A stretch of DNA of 64,000 bases, taken from assembly GCF_030867095.1 (NCBI RefSeq), contig NC_081833.1:74033395-74097394 (forward strand), given 5' to 3'. The position numbers and the translations under genes are program-made. Numbering within the stretch: position 1 is the first letter of the stretch; every line of letters starts with the position of its first letter. This document shows, in pieces, positions 33,421 through 61,981 of the stretch. The DNA comes from Alligator mississippiensis (Eukaryota > Chordata > Crocodylia > Alligatoridae). The notes under the pieces were generated by a model. That model saw only the letters and a program-made list of their open reading frames with translations, had not been told where the DNA came from and made no database searches.

Positions 33421-36400
33421 CCTAACAAGAACATCAGAGCGGGAGTTAAGGTGTTTGCACCCATGGCACGGTCATGGGCTCCCCTGGGCAGCTGCAGGGA
33501 CCCTCCTTTTATACGGCGATCAAGACCCATTCCCTACTGCATGCCAGCTGGAAGGTCTCCAACCGTCCTGTACCAGGGGCTCGTTTGCCAGCCGGCCCTG
33601 GGGGCTCCTGCTGTAGTCTCATCATCTCCGTACTAGACTATCCTATGCCTTGTGCAGACATCTCCCCCTCCCATCTTCTGGCAGGATCCTAGCCACCATG
33701 TCACGTTGTAAAAGCAGGGGACCAAGGGGGACGGCCCATGTCGTTCTCCGGCTATAAAGGAACTAGGAGCTTCACGACTGCACCCGGGGCCCAGGGCTGT
33801 GCACTTCGGTTTAGGATTGAAGCAAAAGCAAATATAAACTGCATTGGAAGGAGTGAAAAACAGGCCATGAGGCAGGAGCCTGAGGTGCAGCTCGTAGGCA
33901 TCAGTTGCCAAAGCAAGGTGAGCTCGAGCGGTGGCACAGCAAGGCCAGTAAAAAGGGGAGAGGGTTGTTACCAAGCTCGTCTAACCCTCTCCCAACTCAG
34001 CAGTGGGTCCAATAAGAGGGCCAGCCTACCAAACTCTTGCCCCTCACCATAGATTGTAAAACTCTGTTACTAAAGACTGTTTTCTTCTCTCTTTGCATGG
34101 CCAAGGCTGATTTCCCGTGCAAACCTCCAGCCATCCCTCCTGAGCTCCAGTGACCTGTCAAAAAGAGCCCCGTGAAGCTCGTTAGGGTCAGGCCGTTCGC
34201 TCTGCACAGGCACAGCGACACCATGGGATCTTTACTGCTTTTGCCCCAAGGCCAAGTCAGCACTGCTGCATCCCAGGCTCTGCGGGTCTCCTTGGCAGCC
34301 TTGCACACGAGCGCCGTCTCCTCCACCCCTTTTCTTGTGCATGGCAGCAGAGGTTCGATTTGGCCTTGTCTGCTGGCCTCCAATTCCATCTCGCTGCCTC
34401 GAGGCCTTGGATACGTGCAAACAGCCAGCTTTCAGGCAGCGAGACGGAAGACGGGTAGCCAGGCTTGCGCCTGGAGGGCTGCTCGCTCACCCTACGCGGG
34501 GCAGGAATGGAAACAGGACGGGCGTGGGTACAAATCCAAACACCAGCCCCGTGACAAGCGATGTGTCGTGCGATGCCTCGAACGGCACGGTAATCCAGCC
34601 AGTAATTCATGCTCGAGCCTCAGCGGAGAGGCCGGGCTTCCTGCCGGAGGCAACAGCCGGGCTCCAGAGAGGAAGCGCAACAACGCTACACGGCAGGAAA
34701 TTGGATTTCGGTGTCATTAGGCAGGTGACTCAGCCCACGCGTCAAGCAGCCGGTTCAAACGCTCACTGCAACCCACCCCCGGCCCCCGATCCCGGCGTGT
34801 TTGCAATTAGCCACCGCAAGGCGGGGATGGAGCCAAATGGCCCAGGAACTGCGGAGGCAATGACAGATCAGAGATTTACACCCAGCGCATGGATGGAGGG
34901 CACTGGAGATGCAGGGAAGATGAATTGCCAAGTGCTGCTCAGGCCTTAAGAGCTGAGGCGGAGAATAGATGAACGTGGTTGGCAAGCTCCTGTCCATCAG
35001 CTGTCTCAAAGCCTCCGTGGCAAGACCCTGCCCTAAAGAGGGCAGCCTTCAGGGCTTGCGTACCCCCAGCTGGATGGGCATAGCCCCGGTCCCCGCCGCA
35101 GTGCTCCTCCATGCACGGCTACAACCAGAGAGCTAAGCCCTGCTGGGATCGGAGTACCGTAGCCCGGAGCGAGACACGTGCATGGGAACATACCCATGCT
35201 GCATGCTCCCCTGGCAGTCCTCCAGCAGCCTTCCCACAGGCCTTTGCACCTCACTGCAGCCAGCCGCTGGCGTTCCCCAGCCTGTCCTCCGAGGTCGCAG
35301 TGACCAGATACCACCTCCCTGTTTAAATAATAGAGCACGGTCAGGTGCTGCTCGGTGTCCTGAGCATGCTTTCCTTGCTAGCCCAGGCCCTGCCTCCAGC
35401 TGCACTGGTGCCAAGATGCTGGACATCGGTGCAGGATCTCTGCCGTCAGAGTATTTCTTCTGCCACGGCCAAGTGGGCTCAGAGATGAAGGATTTGAAGC
35501 CATGTGCGGGCAAACTGGAGGTAAACTCAGCACCAAACCCAGTGCTCCTATTACCTGCTCATGCTGCAAAGAGCTGGATGCAACCTCCAGGCCCACCATG
35601 GTTGCCAGGCTAGGGCGGAGGAGAGCAGGGCTCTGGGCTCCTTCCACCAGGCTGCACACACCTGACACCCCAGAGGTCTTTAACCAACCAAACCCTGATC
35701 CAGATCCATGTGAGCACCGAGGTGGCTGGTCCTGCTTCTGCCCTGAAAGCACCCAGCAGAGAACAGGGAGCATCATTATACATGGCACTGCATGATGAAT
35801 ACAGCTAGCACTTGTTCCTACTCCCAGGGCAGAAGCCCATGATCTGGGGCGGACGTGAGCAAACCCCTGAGCCATCTCGAATCCTGGCGTCCACGAGCAG
35901 TGCAAGCACCGGTTTCTTTCCCAGGCCTCTCCCCCCCTCACCTCGATTGAGCCAATGCCCTCCTGCCCCAGCACCAGGCTCCCTTGCTGCATGCTCAGCT
36001 GTATGCCACGGCAAGGTTTTCCCCTCCCAGAGCCGAGCCTGGCCTGGCTCTGTTGCAAAGTCCTTGCTGCGTTTGACCACGTGCAGCTCAAATGCATACT
36101 ACGCAACTTGGCAAGGGTCTAGCAGTGCACGGGCAGACAGGGCTAGGGGCAGAAAGCAGGACAGCTGATGGGGCAAGGAGCAGAAAGCAGAGCAGCAGAT
36201 CAGGCAATGGAAACAGGACAGAGTGGGGAGGATGCGGAGCGAATCTGCGGCAACCCTAGCCCCTGTTCTTCCTACAGGCCAGCACAGCAGCCGTGGGCCT
36301 GGCAGGGGAGCCACGCTGACGTTCCCCATACGGAAGAAGAGGCAAGCGTCCCCCCCGAAGTCTCCCAGACCCGAACCTATTGATGAACCCCGAGGGGGGA

Positions 36401-38880
36401 ACAGCAGGAAGGCACCATCTATGCATTGGGCCAGTGCTTTAGGGTCCCCAGGTTAGCAGTTGCCTGCAACCATTGGGGGTTGCGAGCTTCCAGGGGGTGA
36501 CGGCCACTTGCTCGTAGGGCGGGCTGGCGGGCTCTGGGAAGCGAGGCGCAGGGGAGCGCAGGGGGTTTCGCTGGTCTCGGAGCACCACCTGCTGGTCTCC
36601 CTTTGCACGAGCCGGCTCCGACCCGGCTCCCAGCCTTTCTCCGGCGCCACGAGACCCCACGCTGCATGCAAAGGCGCTCTGGATTTACACCCGCATAGCA
36701 AGTAGAATCTGGTTCTTGCGGGCAGTGAGGCCCTCGAGAGCAAGATGCCAATTGACGTTTCACAGAAGCACAACGGTGGCTGCTGTGGTCCCCCTGCTTG
36801 ACCTGACACAGATTCGGGTGTCAGGACAGGGCAGACAGTCGTCCGACGTAACTTTAGACGACGTATTGGACAGGATGGTTAAAGGGCTGATCCTGCCTTA
36901 AGCAGGGGGTGGATTAGATGTGACCTCTTCCAGCCGTGTTCTCTAGCTGTAGCATCCTTTACTCCGGTGGTTTGCTGCAAGGCTTCTCATACCTCCGGGA
37001 CCTCCTCACTGGGGTGAAAGGCTGCGACGGCCGATGTCCTGATTGCACGTCACACATAGAGGGACCACGGGCAGATCAGATCTCATGCTCTATTGGTGAC
37101 CTTCTCAAAGGGAAAAGCCCCCTTTGAATAAAAGACAGAGAGGAGACACTGCCCTAGCAGTGTTTTAGTAGGAGCGAGACCAGAGCCCCAGGGCCTGGCC
37201 CTTCCAGAGGCAGATCAGCCACGACTCCAGGGGAGCAAACAGAGCTCCTGCGTGGGCCTGCCTTCAGTCCTGATGCCACCTCGTGGCCATGCTTCTCCAC
37301 AAGCAGATAACAAGCAACCCGTTTGCTCCGCTCCTGCTCAGGTGGTGACCCCAGCAGACCCCTGTTGCAACCCCAAACCACGCAGGGGTCAAGCTAGTCC
37401 TTGCCCTGAGCAGACCTGGTCCAGGAAGGGTCAGGGCAGATGCATTAGCCACTGGGGGCTGCAATAGCAAGGGCTGCAAGTTAGGAGCCTGCATCAGGTT
37501 GATACAGCAGAGCTCACAGGAGGGAGAGTCTCCCCGATATCGAGGCAAACCCATGAGGTGCTGCCACTCTATCAGGATCCTACAGCAGGGACCTCCAGAG
37601 GTCACATCCAGTCCCACCCCATGCCCGAGGCAGGATCCTTCTGACCCAAACCGCCCCAGACAAATCCATCCTCTCATCTTTTTGCAGAACTACGCGGTCA
37701 ACCCCGACATGGCACACGACAGGGTCCCGCCGCCAAACCCAGGATCACCGCCAAACCCGGGATCACCCACGTTTGACGCTGAACCGCGAGCACGCTCCAC
37801 TTCAAAGGCTTCCACCCGGCTACGTCAGTCCTCTCCATGGGCAAGTTACTCCTCAAAAAAGGAAGAAGTTTTTAAGTCACGGCAGCAAGGACCAAGCAGC
37901 CACAATGCATCAGCTGCCGACCTGAGCTAGCCCATGCAGAAATGTCAAGGGCAGGTTGCTTCCCCGTTCTCCAGGCCCACGTGGAGGTTGCACACGCTGG
38001 TGGGAAGGACCCCGACTGCACGGGGAGCTCATGCAGCACTGTCCTGCACCAAGACCTGCCCCATCCATCTCAGGGGGGCAGTGACAGCTGTCACTGGGGT
38101 CAGCACCACTCATGCCAGGGAGACGCGGCGGAGGCAGGGAGCATAGTTTCCTCTTAGTGCCGTAAGGGGTTTGGCAGCTGCTTCACTATTTATAGCTTGG
38201 GGCAAATAGGTCCAGAGACAAATGCTTTAACCTTTAACCTCTTCTTTCAGCCAGGGAAAAGCTAGGCTTAGAGACAGACACAATGAACAGCTGCACAACC
38301 TTCGTGCAAAGCCACACTTCGGCAAGGCACGTAGGCAGAGCTTAAGTTTGTGGATGCAGCTTGCAAAAAAATAAAATAAAATCTCCATTTGGTCCCTGCT
38401 GTTTCTAGCCTCACGGGGTCATCATCACATCTGCTGGATACTCAGAGGGGGAAACGAAAGTCTGATCACACATGTGGGTTTTAAAGCACTTGGACCAGGG
38501 GCATCGGCTGCCGCTTGCTTATCGAGTGCTACCCCGGGGCAAGGTAGCGATCCAAATTTTTGCAGAAATCTGAGCATCTTCTTTCTTTCAGAGGAAATTG
38601 AACCTGCAATGATGGCCATGCGCACCGGGAACCCAAAATGATAAACGGCCCAAAGATCTGGATGCAACCTTGAGACACCTGGAAAAACAGAGTCCGACTG
38701 GCAAGGACGCAGGCGCCTTTGGAAGTCATTTCAAGACAGAGTCACCCCCGAAACCCAGCCCCGCTGGGTCAACTGGCGCCTAGTCCTTTGTCCCTTAACT
38801 GAGCCCAGGTAAAGCCCCACCCTCAAGCCCAAATGGTGCCCGGCCTGTTTAAAAGGGTCCAAACATCAAGTGTCACCGTG
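33421..38880. other. Non-coding interval
   Basis: No exon recognised. A CR1 tail (36830) is listed separately. At 37720-37765 an 18 bp phrase (CCGCCAAACCC) is duplicated, and 36125-36200 shows a short imperfect GCAGAAAGCAG repeat. Confidence 0.5.
36830..36950 (+). repeat. CR1 LINE 3' tail fragment
   Basis: ATCCTGCCTTAAGCAGGGGG then TGGATTAGATGTGACCTCTT and CCAGCC are the CR1 terminal words. Confidence 0.7.
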
Positions 38881-38909
38881 TTGGGGGGGAAGAACCAGGA
38901 GCAGAGAGA

Positions 38910-38940
38910 GCGAAGGTCATAAAACGTCCCCGTTTTTATT
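38910..38940 (-). terminator. Candidate minus-strand polyadenylation site
   Basis: AATAAA on the minus strand occupies 38940-38935, preceded by a transcript-like T-rich stretch (38945-39000) and followed by a pyrimidine-rich tract. It could end a long FBXO31 3' UTR of about 5.9 kb. Weaker ATTAAA signals nearer the stop codon (about 43306 and 42410) are alternatives. Confidence 0.3.
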
Positions 38941-38949
38941 GGCTGAAAC

Positions 38950-41900
38950 CAAAAAAAGGCTCCTTGGGAAACAATGAGCAGGTGCAAAGTAACACAAAGG
39001 CGTTTACAGTTTCCTTAGTCAGGCCTTGGATGTAGAGGAAAGGGGAAGGTGGGAAGGAGGTGGGGGAAAAAATAAATAAAAATCAGTCAATCACCTTTTG
39101 CAAACTCAAACCCAATCCAAGCAGAGGCAAACCCTGCCCACCCCCGACGGCAGCAACCTAGGAAGGATTTCACCTCCCGTGAAGGGATTTCTGGGTTCAC
39201 CTTTGCAGCTCGAGAGGTTTTTCACACTCAAAAGGGAAGAACCCCGGCAGCGTTCGAGCGATCCGGCTTCCTCCTCGGCGCTTCGGGCCTCGAGCAGGTC
39301 GGGATTACAGCTGCACCCTGGGACGCAGGCGACACGAGGAAGATGGCATTACTGACACCACGTGGGCTTCCCCACCCCAAAAGGCCTGGCGGAGACCCCA
39401 GATCTACGTGGTGTCAATTGGTTCAGGGAAAAAAAAAAGAGCCAGGCAGGGGTAGGTGGAAGCTGTTTGGGGGAAGGAACAGGCAGCCACAAGGTGCCGA
39501 CAGCTTTAGTGATGTGAACGAACAGAGGATGGGAACGCTTTGCCCTCTGGCAACGAGAGAAAGAACACGCCCTGAGCAGAGCCACCGCATCTCCTGCATT
39601 TTAATTTAAGAGCCAAAAGCAGCAGCAATCACATAGTGCAGCCCTGCGTGCCAGGCTGACCCCATGTCCGGTATGTCACTGCCCCTCCTTCCCATCCCAT
39701 GGCCACCCAAACATCACACAGACACACCATCATCATGTCTCCAGCAAGAGGAGCTTAGTCAACCTGGTTCGGTGCCCAGGCTTGGAAATTCAGCTTCAGT
39801 AGGGAAAAAAAATGGAAAAAAAAGAAACTTACAGTAACCCTCTGCAAAAGCAAAAGCGGAGCCCATTCCTTTCATTTGCACTGTCATAGCATTGTAACTT
39901 ATACGTCACAACCCCTCTCCTGATGACCTCCCTCCCTGACACCTTGGCCCAGCGCTGCTCTGATGCCTCAAAATCCAAGACCAGCGACGAGAAAGATTGC
40001 AAAAGCTCCTGCAGTACTAACCCCCCCCCTCACAATCCTGACAGACAGCTGTGAAACCACTGCACTGATGGGAGAGCCCTATAGACATATTTACATCAAA
40101 CCCCACATGCACACACACACACACTTGGCTGAAGTCACCTCCAAAGCTTGCCAAAAAGGTGCAAGCCAAGCAAAGCTGAGCCTGCCCTCCGAACCCCCTG
40201 CACAACTGGCTGTTGAACTTCCTGGCCTGCCCGAAAGAGCCTTGAGCTGGAAGTAAACCCACAATTAGACAGGCCTGTGGCAGCTGTGGCTGGCTTCAGT
40301 GGCATCTCAATTAGACGGCAAACGTTTCAATTCGCTCATGCCCCTTTCCTGCTGATAGCGCACTCCCAGACTGCTCCGTGGCAGGCTCTTTCGGAGCTTG
40401 CCACTGACTTTATCCTGCACAGAGAACCTGGCAAAACTTCCCCAAAGAAGTTCGAGGTGTGGAGGAAGCCAGAAGTGATTCAAAACACTAGGCAGACCGT
40501 TCCCATTACTGCAGAGGCACCACACACACACATCTAAGTGGTGTCCAGAAGCCCAACCGTGTAGGATACCTCACCCCTTCTCGGCAGCCCTGGAAGGGAG
40601 GCAATGCAGCCAACTCAGCAGTGCCCAGCGTGCAGCAACGAGCGCTGTCTGGAGAGAATCGGAGGGACATCCAGAACGCCGTTTCAGAGCAGCAACGCAG
40701 TCTCGTGCCCGGGATTCGGGGTGCAGTGCAGGACCTACCCCATGATGCATGTACACACACTCCACAGATCTGCTGCCATCTCATCAACCCATCCCCCAGA
40801 TGCACCAACTTGGTGTGACCCCTGGGAAAGGGGAGTGCAGCCCAGCACAAGAGGGCTGCAACCATATACGTCGTGGATCATCCCTCCTTACCTAAGCCAC
40901 GCTGCTCCAGAACTTCTGTCGGTGGAGAAGTTCCCTTGGCTTTTGATGAAGCACTTACAGGGGCTGGAAGAGCGTGGATCCCAGGTGCTGGAGTGCGAGG
41001 CAGCTCCTGGAGCTGGATGAAGGGCGAGAGGCCAGCTTCAGAGCTCGGTGTAGGATCACACTTCTTCCTGCCCATGTTGCTGGTGAGCATGACAGCTGAT
41101 CTTAGCACCGCCGTGACACTATTTCCTAAATGGGTCCTTGCAGGTATATCCCCTCCTTCTACCCCTAGCTGACAGGGTGCTACCAGGGTGCCCAGCATCA
41201 TGACACCGCCTGGCCTTCAGTCACACAGCTGCCTCAACAGCTGGGAAGCAATGGTCAAAGTGAGGAGCTGACCGAGACCCCTGCTTGCTAGGAGTGAAGT
41301 TGCTCGGCTGCTGCTGGAGAATCATCGAGTACATGCAGCTGTGAGACATGCAACTCCCTCCGTATGGTCTTCAGTTCTGAGTGGACGGGAACAATCAGCT
41401 CCTTTGGACATCAGATGCATCGTTTTCCGCTCTGCCGTAGACTGGTCTTGCACCTCTTTCTCCAGCCCTGCTGCTAGTTACAAGGAACCCGTCACAGCCG
41501 GTCTCAGGGACACCTGGCCTGCTGGGGGCAAGTGGTGGATTAGCTTCGACTTCACACCCCAAGCGTTGGACCCGTGTCCTCCCAAAATTCCCCGATTAGT
41601 GACTACGCCTCTGGGTTGGCACAATTAGGCTTGAGGCGGCTGGCAGGATGCGTGCTTCACCTCACAGGGCACGTAACAGTCAGTCTGAAGCAGGAGGTAA
41701 CCCGACGGTTGCTTCACACGCAGAGGAAGCACGATGGTGTTGTGGACCCTTTCCATGACCGGCAAGATGTGGCTTCAAGTCATCACCCAACAAAACAAGG
41801 TGCGTTAATTCTGCCGTTTTTATAGCCACGTACACACACACATGCACGTACACCTGTAGTCCTAAACCTCTTCCCCCTGTCCTGCCTGAGTCTAACCCTT

Positions 41901-44810
41901 GACTTTCCCTTACTCTACCTTTCTTCGATGCTCCCAATGCCTCATCGGTCTCTGTACCCTACCAGCCGTCCTATTCTCACCAGGCTGAAGCTTCTGAAAC
42001 GCCCCGAGACACCGCAAGCGCAGCTCCGTCCGATTTCAGCATCTAGTCCCCTGGCAGAACAAGGGCTGGCAGCGTGGCCTTTCACCAGGACTGGAGCATC
42101 CCCACACTGTGAAGCCCATTCAAGCAGCCTGCAAAGAAAAGGAGCTTCCCAAAAGGCAGGGAGAGCTCTGAAAAGCTGTCACCTTCGTCACACCGCCACT
42201 AAAACTGGATGCAGCAACATGGTCTGAGCAAAGGAATCGCACTGGCCTGGAAACCAGCCGCTGCCGGGCATACACCAATGTAAGCAACGATGCAGCCTGT
42301 GTTCAGTGCACCGTGAAAGGCCCCTGCCCTTCTCCTGCCTGGTGCTCTGGGGCAGCAGACTCCGAAATACCGGGCAGCGTAAGCAGCAGTTGCAACCCAG
42401 ATCTGCTTTAATAAATATCAGTGGCTTGTGCACATTCAGCTGAGTACGCAGCGTGCATCATTCATTTGGCTGCAACGAAGCTGGCTAACAGGGACAGGAC
42501 AGAGCACCGGGGAGTCGGGAATCCCTCCAGCAAAGCACCTGTATTGCCCTAGATGCAGGTTGGGTTAAGGGCTGCTGTAGAAACAACCAAGAGGATTCGG
42601 TCAGACTAAAGACTGGATCGCTCGTGCGAAGGTAGGGTCCTGGTGGCAGTTCTGCCTGTCAGATGGCTACGCAAAGGCCAAGGGGCTGCCGCCATTTGCA
42701 GATGCCCGGTTAGCCCAGACGTTCGCACCTGCCCACAATATCCAGCTCATTTCTCACGTGGGCTTTGGAACATAGATTTGAGCCTCCCACCTGGAGGAAA
42801 GAGAGGAAATTCAGAGCCAAGATTGAGGAGCCTGCCTTTTAACCCTACCTCAGCCCACAGCAGCCAGGCACCAGAGACCAACAAAAAACATCCTGTCGCC
42901 GAGTCAAAGCCTTTGTACCGGGATGCCATGCAAACCAACTCTCCCTTCTGCTAAGAGAAACGCCTACCCTTCTCAAGGGCTGCATTAAACCAGCTTAATG
43001 GATAGCTTATTCCCATGAATGACTACCCCTGCCCTGGCCCAGGGAACATTAAGGTATGTCAGGTTGGGAGGAAGATGTGCCCAGAGCTCCCTGATCTGTG
43101 CAGTGTCATGGACTTAGATCCAAGGAGACAATCAGCCCTGCGAGTGATGCACCCCACCATGAGCCTGTCCCCAACTCCTCTCACATGGCATGGGATGAGG
43201 ATGTGAAGGCTGGGGAAGCAGCCGCAGCAAGAACGTTAATGTTAGGCGAGGGGGAATACGTTTCCTGTTAATGAAACAGGCCACGGATCTCATCTTTTGC
43301 TTTAATATACCACTAGATCGTGCATAACCACTTACGAACACTATCCGTGGAAGGTGAAGAGCCCAGATGGGAGTCTTTAAGGTTTTAAAAGTCCTTATCA
43401 TCTGCCAAAAGATGCTTTGGCTGGCACGTCACCTGCTGCACTGCTTGGTTCATGTGGGTCTCTAATGACAGGCATGGACCACAACTGCCTGCCTGGGTCA
43501 AGACACAAATCTGGCCACCCCAGCGCCCCGTCTCGTGGTGGAAGCTTTTGCAGCTGGTCAGTGCTCTGGGCATCTACCTCTCCTACCTGTGCTTCTCAGC
43601 GGAGCTCAGCAGCTGCATTCCCGAATTACTGCGGGCAAGTCTCCTGTAGCAGAGGCAGACCAGAGTCTGGGAAGATCAGCGATTGTAGGAGAGGAAAGAA
43701 CGCAAGAATCCCAGACATGCAAACACAAGGCAGAGGCACCGACACCCCAGTACTTGCTGGATCCAGAGGAGGGAGCCAATGAGCGGCACCATAAGGAATC
43801 ACAGCCTCAAGAGATCTCTTAACTATCCTGGGCAGGGCGCGGGGAAGGGTGGGAGCAGCCTAAGATACCAGGCAACAGCAGGAAACTCCACGTCCCAGCT
43901 CTGCCAGCCCTCAAGCACACACAGGGAAAGTCAGTAGTTCGTGGGGTTGAGGGGTTTCTCCCTAAGCTCTTTAAAGGGAGAACTTTTAACAGATCTACTT
44001 AAAAAGGAGTTAAAAGTACAGCCTGAACAGGCGCCAAGAGCTGTTCCCAGTGCTTGTAATAAGGGGAGAGATGATTTCTCCTTCCGACAGTGGAAGAGAC
44101 TGAACTGGAGCGAGGAAGGCGGAGAGAGGATACCTGCGCAGTGACCGAGTACCTCCCGCAGGGCCGGCGTGAGGGATTCTCAGCGAGGAAAAGCCTACTG
44201 CCATCACCAAGCCGCAGCGGAGCTGGCTTGCTTTGCTATCAAGGCCGTGCACAGCAGAGGGAGGCTCCCAGAGGGGAGGACAAACACGAGCCAAGCCCGG
44301 ACCGCACAATACAGAGCGGGCAGGTGGGGGCCGCGTGGGAGGGGTTTTAAGTGATCCAATCTCCCGTGACCTCGTGCATGGGGAGGTGGGAAAGAGATGT
44401 TGAAGGATGCGCTTGGCCAGAGGAGGACCCTGCTTCCCTGGAGCAGGGTACAGGATTAGCCACCTCCGTATTTACAAGGCCCTCCAATGCGGAGCTCCAC
44501 CTAGCTTCCCTCCAGTCCATTCTCTTTAAGCAAACACACTCCATTGCTTCCCATTATCCACGGCTGTGTTACAGACCGACTATCAAGTACCGCCAGGAAG
44601 AAGTGGGGGGGAGGGATATTTCAGGTCTATTTTAAATAGGATATGGGGAGGGTTGGAGGTTTGAGGAGGGGGGAGAAGGCCTTACTAAAAAGTGCATGCT
44701 TTCGTTCCGAGGTACCAAGGGCCAGGGGTCCCCGTCCCATCCCATCCCATTCCCAGGTGGGGAGAGCAGAAGTCTTCACAAGCCCTTCCCGCTCTCCCGG
44801 GGGCTGCCCC
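38950..44810 (-). other. FBXO31 3' untranslated region or downstream intergenic DNA
   Basis: This interval follows the FBXO31 stop codon on the minus strand. I saw no exon or interspersed repeat, and only short simple repeats, such as CA near 40110 and CCCAT near 44735. How much is transcribed as 3' UTR cannot be decided from sequence alone. Confidence 0.4.
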
Positions 44811-60332
<15,522 letters not shown>

Positions 60333-61526
60333 TTAGGTAAAAATACATTGATCTCTTTGGAAACCAATCCTGCGTGTTACTGAGTTAGTTTAAAAATAAT
60401 AAGTGTTGTTATTCTCAAAAAACACGAAAAAGCAACAAAAGTTAGCAAGGCATTTCATGACAAAATATATCCTAAGGTTCTTCAATACATTTCACAAGCA
60501 AGGATGGCTTACGTTATAGCGATGACTTCCTATTGTTAAGCTTGTCGCGCCAATGGGAGTTGGCACGGGATGGGAAGACGCACTGTATATCTGATCCCTC
60601 CACTATTAAAACAAACTGCTGTTTGTACAGGCAGTATATATTCCTCCCAATACATCCAGCAGGGAAAAAATACCAAGATCAAGGGAAAAGGTTACATCTC
60701 AGAGCATTAAGAGATCAATTAGATTTTAAAATAACGATCTGTGGATGCAACATGAGTTTAAGCATAAATAACTTGTTTGCAAGTACAAACATCCTGACAT
60801 TTGAAAATAAATGGGATTGAAATCAGTTTGTTTTTCGCTTAGATGTCTTTGACTGCCTTGTTCTCAATGCATTCTGTCACCCATCCAAAGCTCTTAAAAG
60901 CAGCTTTGAAGCAGAGAAGGATTGGGGGGGATATGATAAATAAATAAATAAGAGCGCTGCACTTACAGAAACCAAAAACCAAATTCTACATGCTTAAGAA
61001 GATCCAGACAAGCACCAGCTAGGAGCTCAATTCAAAAAATCCTTGAAACGCTAGAGGAAGGAGTTTCCATCAGTCCCGAGGAAGGAAACCTGCATTCCCC
61101 GACATCTTCATGCACGCTGCCTAAAAGTCAGACTCCCAAATGGCTCCAGCCCCTGCCAGATACTTGACACCAAACACGTCCCCAAAGGACCTCTGCAAAC
61201 CACCTGATACAAAACCCACACGAGGGAGAAGGCTGACTGAGCTTCTCTGAACCTGTGATGATCCATCACGGCCCGTTGCACGTCAGCCGCTGTGAACTAG
61301 CTCTGTACTCAAAATTCAGCTGAGGCCACATGAGAGAAAGCAGAAATCCTGGCTGAACCCATCTCTGATCTTACTGTACAGACACACTCATGAGTACGTC
61401 CACACACACAAGGCACGCTATCGAGCCGCAAGAACACATGTGGGTAACGCTGACTTGGGTCACACTGGGTATCTGTACACATGTATGCACTGCAGCGCCG
61501 AGCGTTTAAAAGTGAAAGCACTGAGA

Positions 61527-61603
61527 AAATGGCGGTGGCGCGCTTTTGAACTAAACTACATCAAAGGTGTTTTCATTCAAAAGCACACTGCCACCATTTT
61601 CTG
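61527..61603. repeat. Inverted repeat with about 25 bp arms
   Basis: The left arm AAAATGGCGGTGGCGCGC then TTTTGAA pairs with the right arm TTCAAAAGCACACTGCCACC then ATTTT, with a spacer of about 27 bp. It may be the core of a foldback DNA element of the kind common in this window. Confidence 0.75.
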
Positions 61604-61762
61604 CACAGATGTGCACTTCGCCATTTATACTGATGCAGCACCAGGTGCATCAGCTCGCATGCTCCGCAGACTTGATTAATTGAGTCTGTCCCAACGCTCT
61701 GGATATTGTGTATAAGGTACGTGTATAAACGCCCAACAGGATTGGTTTAAAACACAGTGGGT

Positions 61763-61981
61763 GCATCCACACATGCATTAATCCACTTTAGTTAATGTGC
61801 ATCAAATCCAGTACCTCCACTGTGAGTACTAGGAAAATGCGCATTAGCCTGGCTTAGTGCACATTAACTAAAGCAAACACTTTTTATGTGATGCTTAACA
61901 CGCATTAGTCTATTTTAATGTGAATTAAGTAAAAAGCATGGTTTTTACATGATTATTTTAATGCGCGTGTAGATGTACCCA
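61763..61981. mobile_element. MITE-like element with terminal inverted repeats
   Basis: The left end GTGGGTGCATCCACACATGC then ATTAA is matched by the reverse of the right end (TTAATGCGCG then TGTAGATGTACCCAG). Interior words GCGCATTAG and ACACGCATTAG repeat in opposite senses. It is about 220 bp and non-coding. The superfamily cannot be assigned because no clear target duplication is visible. Confidence 0.65.

Noticed and set aside
35378-36106. 242-codon open frame on the minus strand
   Set aside because: No recognisable domain, no plausible splice context or conservation that I can see; typical of chance in GC-rich DNA.
4093-44810. ZDHHC7, CIBAR2, GSE1 or FOX genes expected from human gene order
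   Set aside because: I looked for their signature segments (DHHC zinc finger, BAR-domain, forkhead) among the open frames and found none.
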